NCBI RefSeq assembly: GCF_001969265.1
Contig: NZ_CP019304.1
Location: 1,426,001 to 1,490,000, forward strand
DNA: 64,000 nucleotides
Reading direction: 5' to 3'
From: Arthrobacter sp. QXT-31
GTDB lineage: Bacteria; Actinomycetota; Actinomycetes; Actinomycetales; Micrococcaceae
Part shown: in pieces, positions 26,866 to 36,322 of the stretch
How the letters are laid out: each line of letters opens with the position of its first letter
Position numbering within the stretch: the first letter of the stretch is position 1
Made by a program: the position numbers and the translations under genes
Notes under the pieces: generated by a model
The model's database searches: none
What the model was told of the DNA's origin: nothing
What the model saw: the letters and a program-made list of their open reading frames with translations, nothing else

Positions 26866-28041
26866 CTAGTCCAGCCGCACGCCCCGGAGCAGCGCGAGCG
26901 TTCCGCCCACTACAAGGGCTGAGGCGAGGAAGACTCCGGCGGCACCGAGCCCTGCTGCCACCACACCGATGGTACTGGGCAGCACCACCTGCCCCACCCG
27001 GTTCCCGGCCAGTCGGAGGGCAAGCGCCCGGCCACGCTGGCCTTCTGGAGCCTGGGACGAGAGCCAGGACATGGTGAGGGGCTGGCCGATGCCAAGGCCC
27101 AGCCCGAGAACGGCCATGACAACAAATAACAGCCAGGCCGGCATCGGAATGGCCGCCGCCGCCAACGCGACCGTGGACAGGGCAAGGCTCAACACCAGCA
27201 ACCTCATGCGGCCGATCCTTCGCGAGACCCGTCCCAGGAGGAGCCGGGAGACCATGGAAAACACCGCGCGGACTGTGAGCATGGCGCCGACAGTTGCGGC
27301 CGTCAGGCCGCGGTCGGTACCCAGGGCAGGGAGGTAGACCATGATCAGGTCCACCACGGCCAGGACAGTGGCACTGGTGGCCAAAGCCCGGGCAACACCG
27401 GGAGCCTTGAGCAAGGAAACAGCACTGGCTTTGCCGCCATCTGCCGCGGTAGCCCTTCTCTTGCCTCCGTTGACCTCCACGGAGAGCACGAAAGTAGTCA
27501 CAAATAGCACCAGGCTCATGCAGACGGACAGGAGGAAGATCGCCTGGGTGTCGGGGCGGACGGAGGCGCCGCCCACCAGGGCAATGGCCATGGGTCCCAG
27601 CGCCTGCCCAAGTGATGCGGCGAATGTCAGGTACCCGAAAGCTGAGTCCATTCGGGAGGAGGCCGCGTTATTGGCTATCACCGCTTGCTGTCCCACCACA
27701 CAGGCCAGCTGGCCGGCGCCAAGCAGTGCAGTTCCGATGACCAGCGCGACGATCGATGATCCTGCCAGCAGGAGGAAGGACGAGCAGGCAAGGACGACGC
27801 CGGACCCGATCGCCATCAGCCGGCGTTCACCCAGGCGGTCCACCAGACCGCCGGTGGGGACGGCGAGCAGCAGGGGAAAGACTGCGTAGCTGGCTGCCAG
27901 AAGCCCCAAGGCAAAGTCGGGAACGTCCAACTCGAGGGCCCGGTAGGTGGCGGCCGGGCGCACGAGGAACGTGACGGCCTGGATCAGCGCGGAGTGCGTG
28001 AGAAGGGCGGCAGCCGAGCGGCGTCCAAGTTCACCAATCAT
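26866..28041 (-). CDS. MFS transporter
   Basis: A 391-residue MFS protein with about 12 helices and the motif GGLVDRLGERRLM after helix 2; the second half has GRVSRRIGRMRLLV at the corresponding position. The length and loop pattern fit drug- or metabolite-exporter types. The ATG overlaps the stop of the GntR gene by four bases, so the two are one operon and the regulator probably controls this transporter. Substrate unknown. Confidence 0.88.
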   Translation of the reverse strand: MIGELGRRSAAALLTHSALIQAVTFLVRPAATYRALELDVPDFALGLLAASYAVFPLLLAVPTGGLVDRLGERRLMAIGSGVVLACSSFLLLAGSSIVALVIGTALLGAGQLACVVGQQAVIANNAASSRMDSAFGYLTFAASLGQALGPMAIALVGGASVRPDTQAIFLLSVCMSLVLFVTTFVLSVEVNGGKRRATAADGGKASAVSLLKAPGVARALATSATVLAVVDLIMVYLPALGTDRGLTAATVGAMLTVRAVFSMVSRLLLGRVSRRIGRMRLLVLSLALSTVALAAAAIPMPAWLLFVVMAVLGLGLGIGQPLTMSWLSSQAPEGQRGRALALRLAGNRVGQVVLPSTIGVVAAGLGAAGVFLASALVVGGTLALLRGVRLD

Positions 28042-28703
28042 GAGATGCCAAGACCGCTGCCGGAAATCACCCGCAGTGCCGCATCCCGGGCGGCGATGAC
28101 ATGCTCGAAGGCGGTTTTGGCGGCCTGCTCCGGGTCACCGCCCGCCACGGCGTCCACCAGCGTCCGGTGCTGGGTGAGGGCCTGGTCCCGCCGTTCCTGG
28201 GTGCTGTTGGTGAAGTGCCGGTACCGCTCCATCTGGCTGGAAATCTGGTCATGGAACCGTCGGGCCCACGAGTTTCCGGCAATTTCGGCAATCTTCGCGT
28301 GCAGCGCCATGCCTTGCTGCATCGCGTCGTCGGCGAACTCCACCATGGCGGCATTCCGGGCAAGGATGCCATGGAGCGCTTCAATGTCGGCCGCCGTCGC
28401 TTTCAGGCAGGCATTCCGCGCCATCAGGGATTCCATTGCGGCTCGAACCTCATACAGTTCGGAGATCACTGCTTCGTCGAGTTCCGGAACCAGCACACCG
28501 CCGGTGGCCTGCTGCTCCAGCAGGCTCTCGGAAATCAGGCGCCTGATCGCTTCCCGCAGGGGCGTGCGGCTGACCCCGAGCGCCGCCGCCATCGCAGGTT
28601 CGTATATCCGTTCCCCGGGTTTCAGCTCAAGCGTCAGGATCTGCCGCTTCAGTTCGGCATAAGCGACATGGGCGCCGGTATTCCGGGCAGGGGTATCAGG
28701 CAC
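28038..28703 (-). CDS. GntR family regulator with FCD effector domain
   Basis: A 221-residue FadR-type regulator with an N-terminal winged helix (EPAMAAALGVSRTPLREAIRR) and an all-helical FCD domain from about residue 90, with the metal-ligand pattern around RAAMESLMARNA and FEHVIAARD. GTG 28703 is preferred because GGAGGT lies 7 bases upstream; in-frame extension to 28751 would run through the operator. It is first in an operon with the MFS gene and is probably autoregulated by the site at 28732-28747. Confidence 0.9.
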   Translation of the reverse strand: MPDTPARNTGAHVAYAELKRQILTLELKPGERIYEPAMAAALGVSRTPLREAIRRLISESLLEQQATGGVLVPELDEAVISELYEVRAAMESLMARNACLKATAADIEALHGILARNAAMVEFADDAMQQGMALHAKIAEIAGNSWARRFHDQISSQMERYRHFTNSTQERRDQALTQHRTLVDAVAGGDPEQAAKTAFEHVIAARDAALRVISGSGLGIS

Positions 28704-28731
28704 GAACTCGACCTCCACAAAGAAACGTACT

Positions 28732-28747
28732 TGTATACAGTTATACA
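28732..28747. promoter_or_regulatory. Candidate GntR operator
   Basis: TGTATACAGTTATACA contains the 8-bp palindrome TGTATACA and a second TATACA half in the same 16 bases, 29 bases upstream of the GntR start. FCD-type GntR regulators often bind TGTATACA-like sites, so self-control of the GntR-MFS operon is likely. Inference from pattern and position. Confidence 0.5.
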
Positions 28748-28929
28748 GCAATGCCTATAAGGCTGGGGGTGGCGAGTAGCCCGGAAGTGCCGTCCCGCCC
28801 CTCCTTTATTCAGGCCAGCGGTTATTCAGGCCAGCGGTGGACCCGCATCCCCGTGGTCGGCGGGGCGATCGCAAGCAGGACCCGGGGCGGCGACGCCGTC
28901 TGGACCGGCTCCAGGTCCCCGAGGAATCA

Positions 28930-30261
28930 TGTCAAGATGCCCGCCTGGGTTGATTCGTGGAATCATTTGATTTTGCCCGGATGGCGGGCTGCTTCTTGGG
29001 GGCTTGCTTGGCGGTGGTCAGGGTCAGGAGCTCTGTGCAGAGGGCCTGGATCTGGCGTTGGATGGCGGCCGGGTTCAGTGGCCGGTTTTCACGTTTCAGG
29101 CGGGCTTTGGTGGCTTTGGTGACGGTGCCGGTGTCGGCCAGGACGCGCTGGAACGGGGTGGCGGGCGCGTCGTAGGTCTTGGTGACCTTCGCGCCGGTCC
29201 GGACTTTCGCGACGAGTTTTTGCTGGGGTCCGAAGTGGTTGGTCAGCAGCCGCTGGAGCGCCCAGATCCGGTTCAGCAGTTCCAGCTCGCCGGGTGTGTC
29301 GTAGCGGTGGTAGCCGACGGTCTGACGGATGACGTGCCAGTTCTTCTGCTCGACATGGGCGCCGTCGTTCTTGTTCCCGGACCGGGACCGGGTGAAGGTC
29401 AGTTTCTCCTGCTCACACCAGCGGAAGAGTTCCCAGTTGATGAACTCCGAACCGTTGTCCGAATCGATCCCCAGGATCGGAAACGGGAACGCGGCGGTGG
29501 CGTCCTTGATCGCCGCGAAGACCCATTTCTGCGCCTTGTTCCGCACCGACCGGGTCTCCGTCCAACCGGTCGCGATGTCAGTGATATCAAGGGTGAAGCA
29601 GAACTCGCCCTGGTTATTGCCGCCCTCGTGGCCGACCAGATCGATCTCCACGAACCCGGGCACCGCATCATCCCACTCGGCCCAGGTCCTCACCGGAATC
29701 GAGTCCTTCAGCAGCGTTCCAGGTTTGGTGTGGGACCGGCCGCGGGGCTCCAGTTTCGCCCGGTCGGCCTTGAGCCGGCGGTCGATGGTCGCCGGTGAGA
29801 TCGTCAGCAGCTGGGCCGCCGTGGCGGCGTCAATGCGGAGCTCTTTAAACCGCCGCAGCCGCGGGACCAGGTCCGGCAGCGCTGCTGCGAGGAGCCGCCC
29901 GCAGGGCGTTCCCTGGACCGCCCAGCAGAACCGCAGCGCCTCGATCACCGGTTCCCCGTACAGAGGCGGCCGAGTCGGCCTGGGCAGCACGGCCCTCAGT
30001 ACCAGCGCCTGCCGCAGGGCCTTGCGGGCGTGGTCGCGGTGCCATCCCGTCGTCGCGCACAGCTCATCGAGAATCTGCTTCTTCACGGCCCGGTCCGAGC
30101 GGGCGTAGCGGGTGGCGATGACCTTCGTGACAGCCCTGCGTTCACTCATCGAAAGCTCCATGGCTCACAGTGCCGACACGGCAAACGCCACCCCGGCGGA
30201 CACGCCGCTACGCGGGCATTCTCAAATGATTCTTCGAATACCGCTACGCGGGCATCTTTCA
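28930..30261 (-). mobile_element. Insertion sequence with compound terminal repeats
   Basis: About 1.33 kb carrying one DDE transposase gene. The ends share two boxes in inverted orientation: AAGATGCCCGC (28934-28944) with its complement at 30248-30258, and GAATCATTTGA (28960-28970) with its complement at 30222-30232, each pair 26 bases apart. The outermost bases are TG and CA. The left terminal repeat overlaps the transposase stop codon. The right end also holds a CGCTACGCGGGCAT direct repeat, 36 bases apart. No target-site duplication is visible, so the exact borders are approximate and the element may be old. Confidence 0.8.
28932..30161 (-). CDS. DDE-type transposase with integrase core (rve) domain
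   Basis: A 409-residue transposase. It has an N-terminal helix-turn-helix region (about residues 20-60), a second HTH-like stretch (AATAAQLLTISPATIDRRL, about 111-129), and an rve integrase core whose acidic residues are seen in GFVEIDLVGHEGG, LGIDSDNGSEFIN and the downstream NDGAHVEQKNW glutamate. The basic, Lys/Thr-rich C-terminus is typical. It resembles IS481-like or unclassified actinobacterial elements. The gene appears intact, with all three DDE positions present, so the element could be active. Confidence 0.88.
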   Translation of the reverse strand: MELSMSERRAVTKVIATRYARSDRAVKKQILDELCATTGWHRDHARKALRQALVLRAVLPRPTRPPLYGEPVIEALRFCWAVQGTPCGRLLAAALPDLVPRLRRFKELRIDAATAAQLLTISPATIDRRLKADRAKLEPRGRSHTKPGTLLKDSIPVRTWAEWDDAVPGFVEIDLVGHEGGNNQGEFCFTLDITDIATGWTETRSVRNKAQKWVFAAIKDATAAFPFPILGIDSDNGSEFINWELFRWCEQEKLTFTRSRSGNKNDGAHVEQKNWHVIRQTVGYHRYDTPGELELLNRIWALQRLLTNHFGPQQKLVAKVRTGAKVTKTYDAPATPFQRVLADTGTVTKATKARLKRENRPLNPAAIQRQIQALCTELLTLTTAKQAPKKQPAIRAKSNDSTNQPRRAS

Positions 30262-30355
30262 TGAGTCAACGCGAGGTCTTGCTGCCAGCGGCCGGGACGC
30301 GCACGATGAGTGCATGCGTACATGGGCCGGTCCCAGCATGCTTGGGGGGAGAGAG

Positions 30356-31099
30356 ATGGGCACGGACGCTGACGCCCGGACACGGACGCTGAGCGGAGAC
30401 CGTCGATTTTTCCCGTTGCCGGTGTATCAGTCATGGGCTGATGTGGTTTTCCTTCATTGGAGGATTCCGGTGGCAGTAGCGGGCCCTTACATGCCCCCGG
30501 GTGTGGAGCCTGACGTGCATGCCGGGTCGACCTGGGTCGGCCTGATCGGCTTCCGGGTTACGGGTACCTGCCTGGGGCCCCGCCTAGGTCTCCCCTATGC
30601 CGGAGCGTTCACCGAGGTCAATGTCCGGCTGTACTCCCGTGACGCTGCGGGGCGGCACGGGGTGGTGTTCCTGTCCTTGGACGCGGACAGGCTCGCGTTC
30701 GTTCTGGCCGCCCGTGCCGCCGGAGTGCCATACGTATGGTCCCGCTGCCGCCCCACGGCGATGCGCGGCACCTCCCGGGGATACGGATACGAAGTGGAGC
30801 GCTTCCGCGGGCAGGCAAAGTCTTCTTTCGGCGCCTATCCGGACATGGACCACCCGGCCCTGGACGGATTGTCATTCTGGCTCACAGCCCGGTTCGGACT
30901 CCATACCCGTGCGGGGCGGCGGGTCTTTTACCTGCCCATTGCCCACCGGCCCTGGCCGCTGTACTGCGCTGCGGCAGCCGCATGGGAAGACGCACTGGTC
31001 TGCGCCGCCGGAATCACGGTCCACGGCCCGCCTGACTCAGTGCTGTACTCCCCCGGCGTCCGGACGCAGTTCGGGCAGCCCCGGCAGGTTCTCGGCTGA
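30356..31099 (+). CDS. DUF2071 family protein (YqjF-like)
   Basis: A 247-residue protein with DUF2071 features: the opening VVFLHWRIPVAVAGPYMPPGVEPDV, then WVGLIGFRVTGT, TEVNVRLYSRD and FLSLDADR. Such proteins, including YqjF, form a barrel of unknown biochemical role. ATG 30356 is chosen because GGGGGAGAG lies directly upstream. It sits alone between the insertion sequence and the convergent isocitrate dehydrogenase gene. Confidence 0.8.
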   Translation: MGTDADARTRTLSGDRRFFPLPVYQSWADVVFLHWRIPVAVAGPYMPPGVEPDVHAGSTWVGLIGFRVTGTCLGPRLGLPYAGAFTEVNVRLYSRDAAGRHGVVFLSLDADRLAFVLAARAAGVPYVWSRCRPTAMRGTSRGYGYEVERFRGQAKSSFGAYPDMDHPALDGLSFWLTARFGLHTRAGRRVFYLPIAHRPWPLYCAAAAAWEDALVCAAGITVHGPPDSVLYSPGVRTQFGQPRQVLG

Positions 31100-31157
31100 C
31101 CCTGGCAGCGCCAACCCGACGTAACGGATTCCTCGCAACGAGTGTCGGATGGCGCAC

Positions 31158-32387
31158 TCACGTTGCTCCCCCGCCGGAACGGGCCGCCAGGCGGTCGGCT
31201 ACTGCTTGAATAAACCCTTCGGTAGTGACGGCTTCGGCGTGAGTGGGGACTAACCGGGCCAGGTCGGCAGTCATCGTTCCCTCCTCAACGGTTTTGACCG
31301 TGGCAAGCTCAAGATCGGCGGCGAAGCCGGCCAGTGCAGTGTTGCCGTCCAGGGCCGCGCGGTGTGCGAGTGCGCGGGTCCAGGCGTAGATGGTGGCGGT
31401 GGGGTTGGTGGAGGTGGTTTCGCCGGCTTCCCGGCGGCGGTGGTGCCGGGCGATGGTCCCGTGGGCGGCCTCGGTGAGCTGGATGCTGCCGTCCGGGGAA
31501 GTGAGGACGGAGGTCATGAGTCCTGGGGAGCCGAAACCCTGGGCGACGATGTCCGACTGGACGTCGCCGTCGTAGTTCTTGCAGGCCCAGACGTAGCCCC
31601 CTTCCCATTTAAGGGCGGAGGCCACCATGTCATCAATGAGCCGGTGCTCGTAAAAGAGTGCGGCTGCTTCGAAGCTGGACTGGAACTCGTCGGCGTAGAC
31701 GCTCTCAAAGACGTCCTTGAAGTGTCCGTCGTAGGCCTTGAGCACGGTGTTCTTGGATGAGAAGTACACCGGGTAGCCGCGTGTGAGCGCGTAGGCGAAG
31801 CAGGCCCGGGCGAAGTCGCGGATGGAATCGGTGTAGTTGTACATGCCCATAGCCACTCCTCCACCCTTCGGGAAGGCGGCGACCTCGTGGCTGGTGGCCG
31901 GGGACCCGTCGTCGGGCGTGTAAGTCAGCGTGAGCCGCCCGGCGCCGGGGACCGCGAAGTTCACCGCCTTGTACTGATCGGCGTGGGCATGGCGGGCGAT
32001 GACGATCGGCTTAACCCACCCTGGGACGAGCCGGGGCACGGAATCGATGATGACGGGTTCGCGGAAGATGACCCCGTTCAGCTCATTTCGCAGGGTGCCG
32101 TTGGGCGAGGGCCAGAGCTTGGTGAGCCGGTACTCCGCCGCACGCGCGGCATCCGGCGTGATGGTGGAGCATTTCACTCCCACCTGGTGCTCGGCGACAG
32201 CCTTCGCGGCCTGGAGCGTGACGCTGTCCCCGGTCCGCTCGCGGTTGCGGAGCGAGAGGTCAAAGCGCAGGATGGGCACCTCGACGTTCGGGGTGATGAG
32301 TCTGTCCTTGACGAGGGTCCACATGGTGTGGGCCATCTCGTCGCCGTCGATTTCAACGATGGGCTGGTTGACGCTGACCTTGTTCAT
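31158..32387 (-). CDS. icd: NADP-dependent isocitrate dehydrogenase (homodimeric type)
   Basis: A 409-residue enzyme that oxidatively decarboxylates isocitrate to 2-oxoglutarate. It shows the N-terminal VEIDGDEMAHTMW, the metal and substrate site NYDGDVQSDIVAQGFGS near residue 270, and the ATIYAWTRALAHRAALDGN region, all typical of the eukaryote-like homodimeric class. Its ATG overlaps the aconitase stop by four bases, so the two consecutive citrate-cycle steps are translationally coupled. Lying next to a tricarboxylate importer, this is more likely an inducible catabolic copy than the housekeeping gene; whether another copy exists cannot be seen here. Confidence 0.92.
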   Translation of the reverse strand: MNKVSVNQPIVEIDGDEMAHTMWTLVKDRLITPNVEVPILRFDLSLRNRERTGDSVTLQAAKAVAEHQVGVKCSTITPDAARAAEYRLTKLWPSPNGTLRNELNGVIFREPVIIDSVPRLVPGWVKPIVIARHAHADQYKAVNFAVPGAGRLTLTYTPDDGSPATSHEVAAFPKGGGVAMGMYNYTDSIRDFARACFAYALTRGYPVYFSSKNTVLKAYDGHFKDVFESVYADEFQSSFEAAALFYEHRLIDDMVASALKWEGGYVWACKNYDGDVQSDIVAQGFGSPGLMTSVLTSPDGSIQLTEAAHGTIARHHRRREAGETTSTNPTATIYAWTRALAHRAALDGNTALAGFAADLELATVKTVEEGTMTADLARLVPTHAEAVTTEGFIQAVADRLAARSGGGAT

Positions 32388-35053
32388 GCTGTTTCGGGTT
32401 CCTTTGCAGGTGAGGCTTCGATGGTGGTGCGCAGCAGGGAGGGGATGACGCCGCCGACGCGGAGCAGGGCAACGTCGAGTTCGGTTTCGACGGCGGCGCT
32501 TGCGTTGAACTCCTCGGTCCGGCCGTCTGCGAGGTGCAGGACAACACGGATCCGGGTGCGCGGGGCAAGTGCGCCGGCGGGTGCAACGATCTCGATCCGG
32601 TCCCCGGGCCGCAGATCCTGAAGCCTGCCGCGGACATTCTCGGGGGCGATAAGCGGCAGCACACCCATTCCGATGAGGTTGGAGCGGTGGATCCGCTCGA
32701 AGCTGCCTGCGATGACCGCCCGCACACCGAGGAGCCTCTGGACTTTGGCTGCCCAGTCGCGGGAGGAACCGGTGCCGAACCTTTCGCCGGCGATGATGAC
32801 CGTGGAGTTCCCTTCCCGGCGGTATCGGTCGGCAGCCTCTGGCAGTGGCAAGACCTCGCCGCTGGGGCCGTGCACGGTGTGGGCAACCGGCAGGCCGCCG
32901 GGGATTGCGGTCCCGAGGTGGTTGTTGACGGTCTTGTTGTGGAACCCGCCGCGGAGCATCACTTCCCAGTTGCCGCGCCGCGAGGCAAAGACGTTGAGAT
33001 CGGCCCGGTCTTCGCCGCGTTCCACCAGGAAGTCTGCCACGAGGCTGTCTGCCGGGATCGCGCTGGCCGGGGAGATGTGGTCTGTGGTGATGTCATCGCC
33101 AAGGACCAGCAGGGGGTGGGCGATGTAGTGGCCCAGCTGGCTTCCCTGGTCTGGCGAGGCAAACGGTGGCCGGCGCAGGATTGTGGAGCCGGGGTCCCAG
33201 GGGAAGAGCGGCGTGTCGGGTGCTTCGAGCCGGGACCACATGGGATTCCGCACGGCCACCGAGAAGTCCCTGGCGAAGTCCAGCGGGTCTTGTCCCGCTT
33301 CCCACGCCACATCTATTTCCGCCTGTGTCGGCAGCAGGTCAGCGAGCCTGACCGGTGCACCTTCCGCGCCGCTCCCGGCACGGAAATCGTAGGAGGCCAG
33401 GTCGACGTCCGCCCGGCCGGCCAGGGCGTAGGCCACGACGAGGGGCGGGGACATGATGAAGCCGAGGTCAAGGTCCGGATGTACCCGGCCAGGGAAGTTG
33501 CGGTTGCCGGAGAGGATGGCCACCGGGCGGATCCTGCCTTCGTCCAGGCTTGCCCTGATGCGGTCGGGAAGGGGGCCAGGGTTGCCAATGCAGGTAGTGC
33601 AGCCAAAACCAACGATGTCGAAACCGACCGCACCGAGGTCTTCCAGCAGGCCGGAGCGCTTGAGGTAACTGGCCGCCGCGGGCGACCCCGGGGCGAGTGA
33701 GGTTTTGACCCATGATGGCAGGCCCAGTCCCAGCTTTCGGGCCTTGGCGGCAACCAGGCCGGCAGCGATCAGCAGCTTGGGGTCCGTGGTGTTGGTGCAG
33801 CTGGTGATCGCGGCCAGCGCAACGGGGAACAGCGGCAGGTCCCCGGCATGTTCCCGGAGGGGATTTTCGGTGTGCAGGACCGCCGGTATCTCTGCCAGCG
33901 CGAGCAGGTCCTGCGGGCGGCGCGGCCCCGCAGCGCGCAGTTCGATGGCTGCCAGATCAACCGTGATGGTGGAGGTGTAGTCGGGCTCAGCATCCGGGTC
34001 GAACCAGAAGCCGCAGGCCCGGGCGTAGGTTTCCACGAGGGTGCGTTGGAATTCGCTGCGGCCTGTTTCACGCAGGTAGTCCAGGACGTTTGCGTCGATC
34101 GGGAAGTAGCCGGTGGTGGCCCCGTATTCGGGCGCCATGTTGGACACCACTGCCCGCTGCCCCACCGTCAGACCGGCCACACCGGGACCGTAGAACTCCA
34201 CGAATTCACCCGATACCCCCATGGCACGCAGGCGCTGGGTGACGGTCAGGGCCAGGTCAGTTGCAGTAGCACCGGGAGGGAGGGCGCCCGTCAGCCTGAC
34301 ACCGATGACGTCCGGAATCCGGAGGGTGGTGGGCATGCCGAACATAACAGTCTGGGCTTCAAGGCCGCCGACGCCCCAGCCAAGTACGCCAAGGCCATTG
34401 ATCATGGGCGTGTGGCTGTCCGTGCCGATCATCATGTCCGGGACTGCCCACGGCAGGCCGCCGTCGTGATCTTCAACCGTGGTGACTACCGTGGCCAGCT
34501 GCTCGAGGTTGATGGTGTGCATGATGCCGGTGCCCGGCGGGTTGATGTGGACTGTTTCCATCGCCTGGGATGCCCACTTCAGGAAACGGTAGCGCTCCCG
34601 GTTCCGCCGGTATTCGTGGACCAGGTTGCGGCCGGCTGCGTCCGGACGGCCGTACTCCTCAACGGCCAGCGAATGGTCGATCGAAACGTCCACTCGGAGC
34701 ATGGGGTTCAGCGTGGACGGATCCACGCCGGCTTCCGCGAGCGAGTCCCGCATTGCCGCCACGTCCACCAGGGCTGGGGTGCTGGTGGTGTCATGCATCA
34801 GCACCCGCTGCGGCCAGAACTCCAGTTCCTCTTCAGAGCTGCGGGCCCGGAGCCAATTGCGCAGGTTCCCGACCGTCCGGGCGGCTTCCGCCGGCACTGA
34901 CCTGCGGAGGGTGTTTTCCGCCAGCAGGCGAAGCACCATGGGCAACCGGTGGAAGTCCGGGCCCAGCGCGGCCCGGACGTCGGTAATGCGGAACCTGCGT
35001 CCCCCTACCGCAATGGCCTGATGACCAATGGTGGTTCCGGTTTGGAGCGTCAT
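32384..35053 (-). CDS. acnA: Aconitate hydratase
   Basis: An 889-residue monomeric aconitase of the AcnA/IRP type, interconverting citrate and isocitrate. It has the substrate-site block MIGTDSHTPMINGLGVLGWG, the three [4Fe-4S] ligands in CTNTTDP and GFGCTTCIGNPGPL, and the C-terminal swivel-domain motif GERFGTGSSRDWAAKVQRLLGVRAVIAGSFERIHRSN. ATG 35053 is chosen because GAAGGTG lies upstream and the aconitase domain starts shortly after; the open frame beyond it lacks similarity. It is the first gene of the acn-icd pair and diverges from the tricarboxylate transporter operon, which argues for citrate or a similar acid as the inducer. Confidence 0.93.
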   Translation of the reverse strand: MTLQTGTTIGHQAIAVGGRRFRITDVRAALGPDFHRLPMVLRLLAENTLRRSVPAEAARTVGNLRNWLRARSSEEELEFWPQRVLMHDTTSTPALVDVAAMRDSLAEAGVDPSTLNPMLRVDVSIDHSLAVEEYGRPDAAGRNLVHEYRRNRERYRFLKWASQAMETVHINPPGTGIMHTINLEQLATVVTTVEDHDGGLPWAVPDMMIGTDSHTPMINGLGVLGWGVGGLEAQTVMFGMPTTLRIPDVIGVRLTGALPPGATATDLALTVTQRLRAMGVSGEFVEFYGPGVAGLTVGQRAVVSNMAPEYGATTGYFPIDANVLDYLRETGRSEFQRTLVETYARACGFWFDPDAEPDYTSTITVDLAAIELRAAGPRRPQDLLALAEIPAVLHTENPLREHAGDLPLFPVALAAITSCTNTTDPKLLIAAGLVAAKARKLGLGLPSWVKTSLAPGSPAAASYLKRSGLLEDLGAVGFDIVGFGCTTCIGNPGPLPDRIRASLDEGRIRPVAILSGNRNFPGRVHPDLDLGFIMSPPLVVAYALAGRADVDLASYDFRAGSGAEGAPVRLADLLPTQAEIDVAWEAGQDPLDFARDFSVAVRNPMWSRLEAPDTPLFPWDPGSTILRRPPFASPDQGSQLGHYIAHPLLVLGDDITTDHISPASAIPADSLVADFLVERGEDRADLNVFASRRGNWEVMLRGGFHNKTVNNHLGTAIPGGLPVAHTVHGPSGEVLPLPEAADRYRREGNSTVIIAGERFGTGSSRDWAAKVQRLLGVRAVIAGSFERIHRSNLIGMGVLPLIAPENVRGRLQDLRPGDRIEIVAPAGALAPRTRIRVVLHLADGRTEEFNASAAVETELDVALLRVGGVIPSLLRTTIEASPAKEPETA

Positions 35054-35196
35054 TGCAACACCTTCTCTTCGCTTTCCTGCCCCGACCGGGTAGCAGGACG
35101 TGCCGTTTGGAGTACCCAAACCGACGCTTGCTGCTTGCACTTGGGATGTTGTCCCACCGCCCCTCGTCAAGCGGACCGGTGGACAGATATAGATCA

Positions 35197-35210
35197 TAGC
35201 TTATAAGCTA
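35197..35210. promoter_or_regulatory. Candidate operator between acnA and the tct operon
   Basis: TAGCTTATAAGCTA is a perfect 14-bp palindrome in the divergent spacer (144 bases from the acnA start, 62 from the tctC start). With its left flank it matches 12 of 16 positions of the sequence at 38867-38882 before the GntR gene at 38906, so both are likely sites for that regulator. Confidence 0.6.
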
Positions 35211-35271
35211 CAGCGGTGGCGCTAATCACATAAAGGGCCGCTGCTGTACTCCCCGAAAGGAAGGAAGGGCG

Positions 35272-36288
35272 ATGGAGCCCCATCCGACGTCTGTTAAGAA
35301 AACCTCCCGCATGAAGCAGGTGGCACGCGCCGCCTTCGCCGTCCTGGGCATCACCGCCGTCGCCCTGGCCTCCGTGAACGCGTCGGCAAGCGGCTCCGGA
35401 GATGACGCCCGCAACCGGCTCACCCTGATCGCGCCCGCAGGTGCGGGAGGCGGCTGGGACGGAGCAGCACGTGAAGCTCAGCAGGCAATGCGCGCGCAGG
35501 GCCTTGTCAACAACGCGCAGGTGGTGAACATCCCCGGAGCCGGAGGAACCATCGGCCTGACGAAATTCGCGGGGATGGAAGGCGAGAGCAGCACGCTGAT
35601 GCTGATGGGCATCACCATGCTGGGCGCGATCAACATCAATGGCTCCGACACCACCCTGGAGGATGTCACGCCCATCGCCCGGATCACGGAGGACTACGAC
35701 GTCCTGGTGGTTCCCGCCAACTCGCCCTACAACTCGGTGGATGAGTTGGTATCCGCCTGGAAGCGGAACCCCGGTTCCTTCGCTTTCGGCGGCGGTTCGC
35801 TCGGCAGCGTCGACCAGATGATCATTACGCAACTCGCCCAAGCCGGCGGCATCGAACCCACTGCGGTCAACTACATCGCATACTCCGGCGGCGGTGAACT
35901 GGCCACCTCGCTCATGTCCGGAACCATCAAAGCCTCAGTAAGCGGCTACGTGGACTTCGCGGACCAGATCGAAGCCGGACGCCTGAAGGCCCTCGCGGTC
36001 TCGGCCCCGGAACCGGTGGAGTCGATCGACGTGCCCACACTGAAGGAGCTCGGCTACGACATCAGCTTGACCAACTGGCGCGGGATGGTTGCCGCCCCCG
36101 GCATCACGCCCGAACAGAAGCAGGTACTGCAGGACATCGTGACCGAAGTGGTGCAGACCCCTGAGTGGAAAGACGCCATAGAGCGGAACCAGTGGACTGA
36201 CAGATTCCTCGCCGGAGAGGAATTCGAACGGTTCATCGCCGACGAGAGTGAAGCCGTGAACAACATCTGGAACGAACTCGGCTACTGA
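35272..36288 (+). CDS. tctC: Tripartite tricarboxylate transporter, substrate-binding protein
   Basis: A 338-residue extracytoplasmic receptor of the TctC/Bug family. A signal peptide of about 40 residues (hydrophobic AAFAVLGITAVALASVN) is followed by the family opening TLIAPAGAGGGWDGAARE and the NIPGAGGTIGLTKFA ligand loop. A lipobox is absent. The ATG has AAAGGAAGG upstream. It begins the operon that also encodes TctB and TctA, and should capture citrate or a similar acid. Confidence 0.92.
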   Translation: MEPHPTSVKKTSRMKQVARAAFAVLGITAVALASVNASASGSGDDARNRLTLIAPAGAGGGWDGAAREAQQAMRAQGLVNNAQVVNIPGAGGTIGLTKFAGMEGESSTLMLMGITMLGAININGSDTTLEDVTPIARITEDYDVLVVPANSPYNSVDELVSAWKRNPGSFAFGGGSLGSVDQMIITQLAQAGGIEPTAVNYIAYSGGGELATSLMSGTIKASVSGYVDFADQIEAGRLKALAVSAPEPVESIDVPTLKELGYDISLTNWRGMVAAPGITPEQKQVLQDIVTEVVQTPEWKDAIERNQWTDRFLAGEEFERFIADESEAVNNIWNELGY

Positions 36289-36322
36289 CCTCCCTGCCAT
36301 CACACACAACGCTGGAGAAGAC

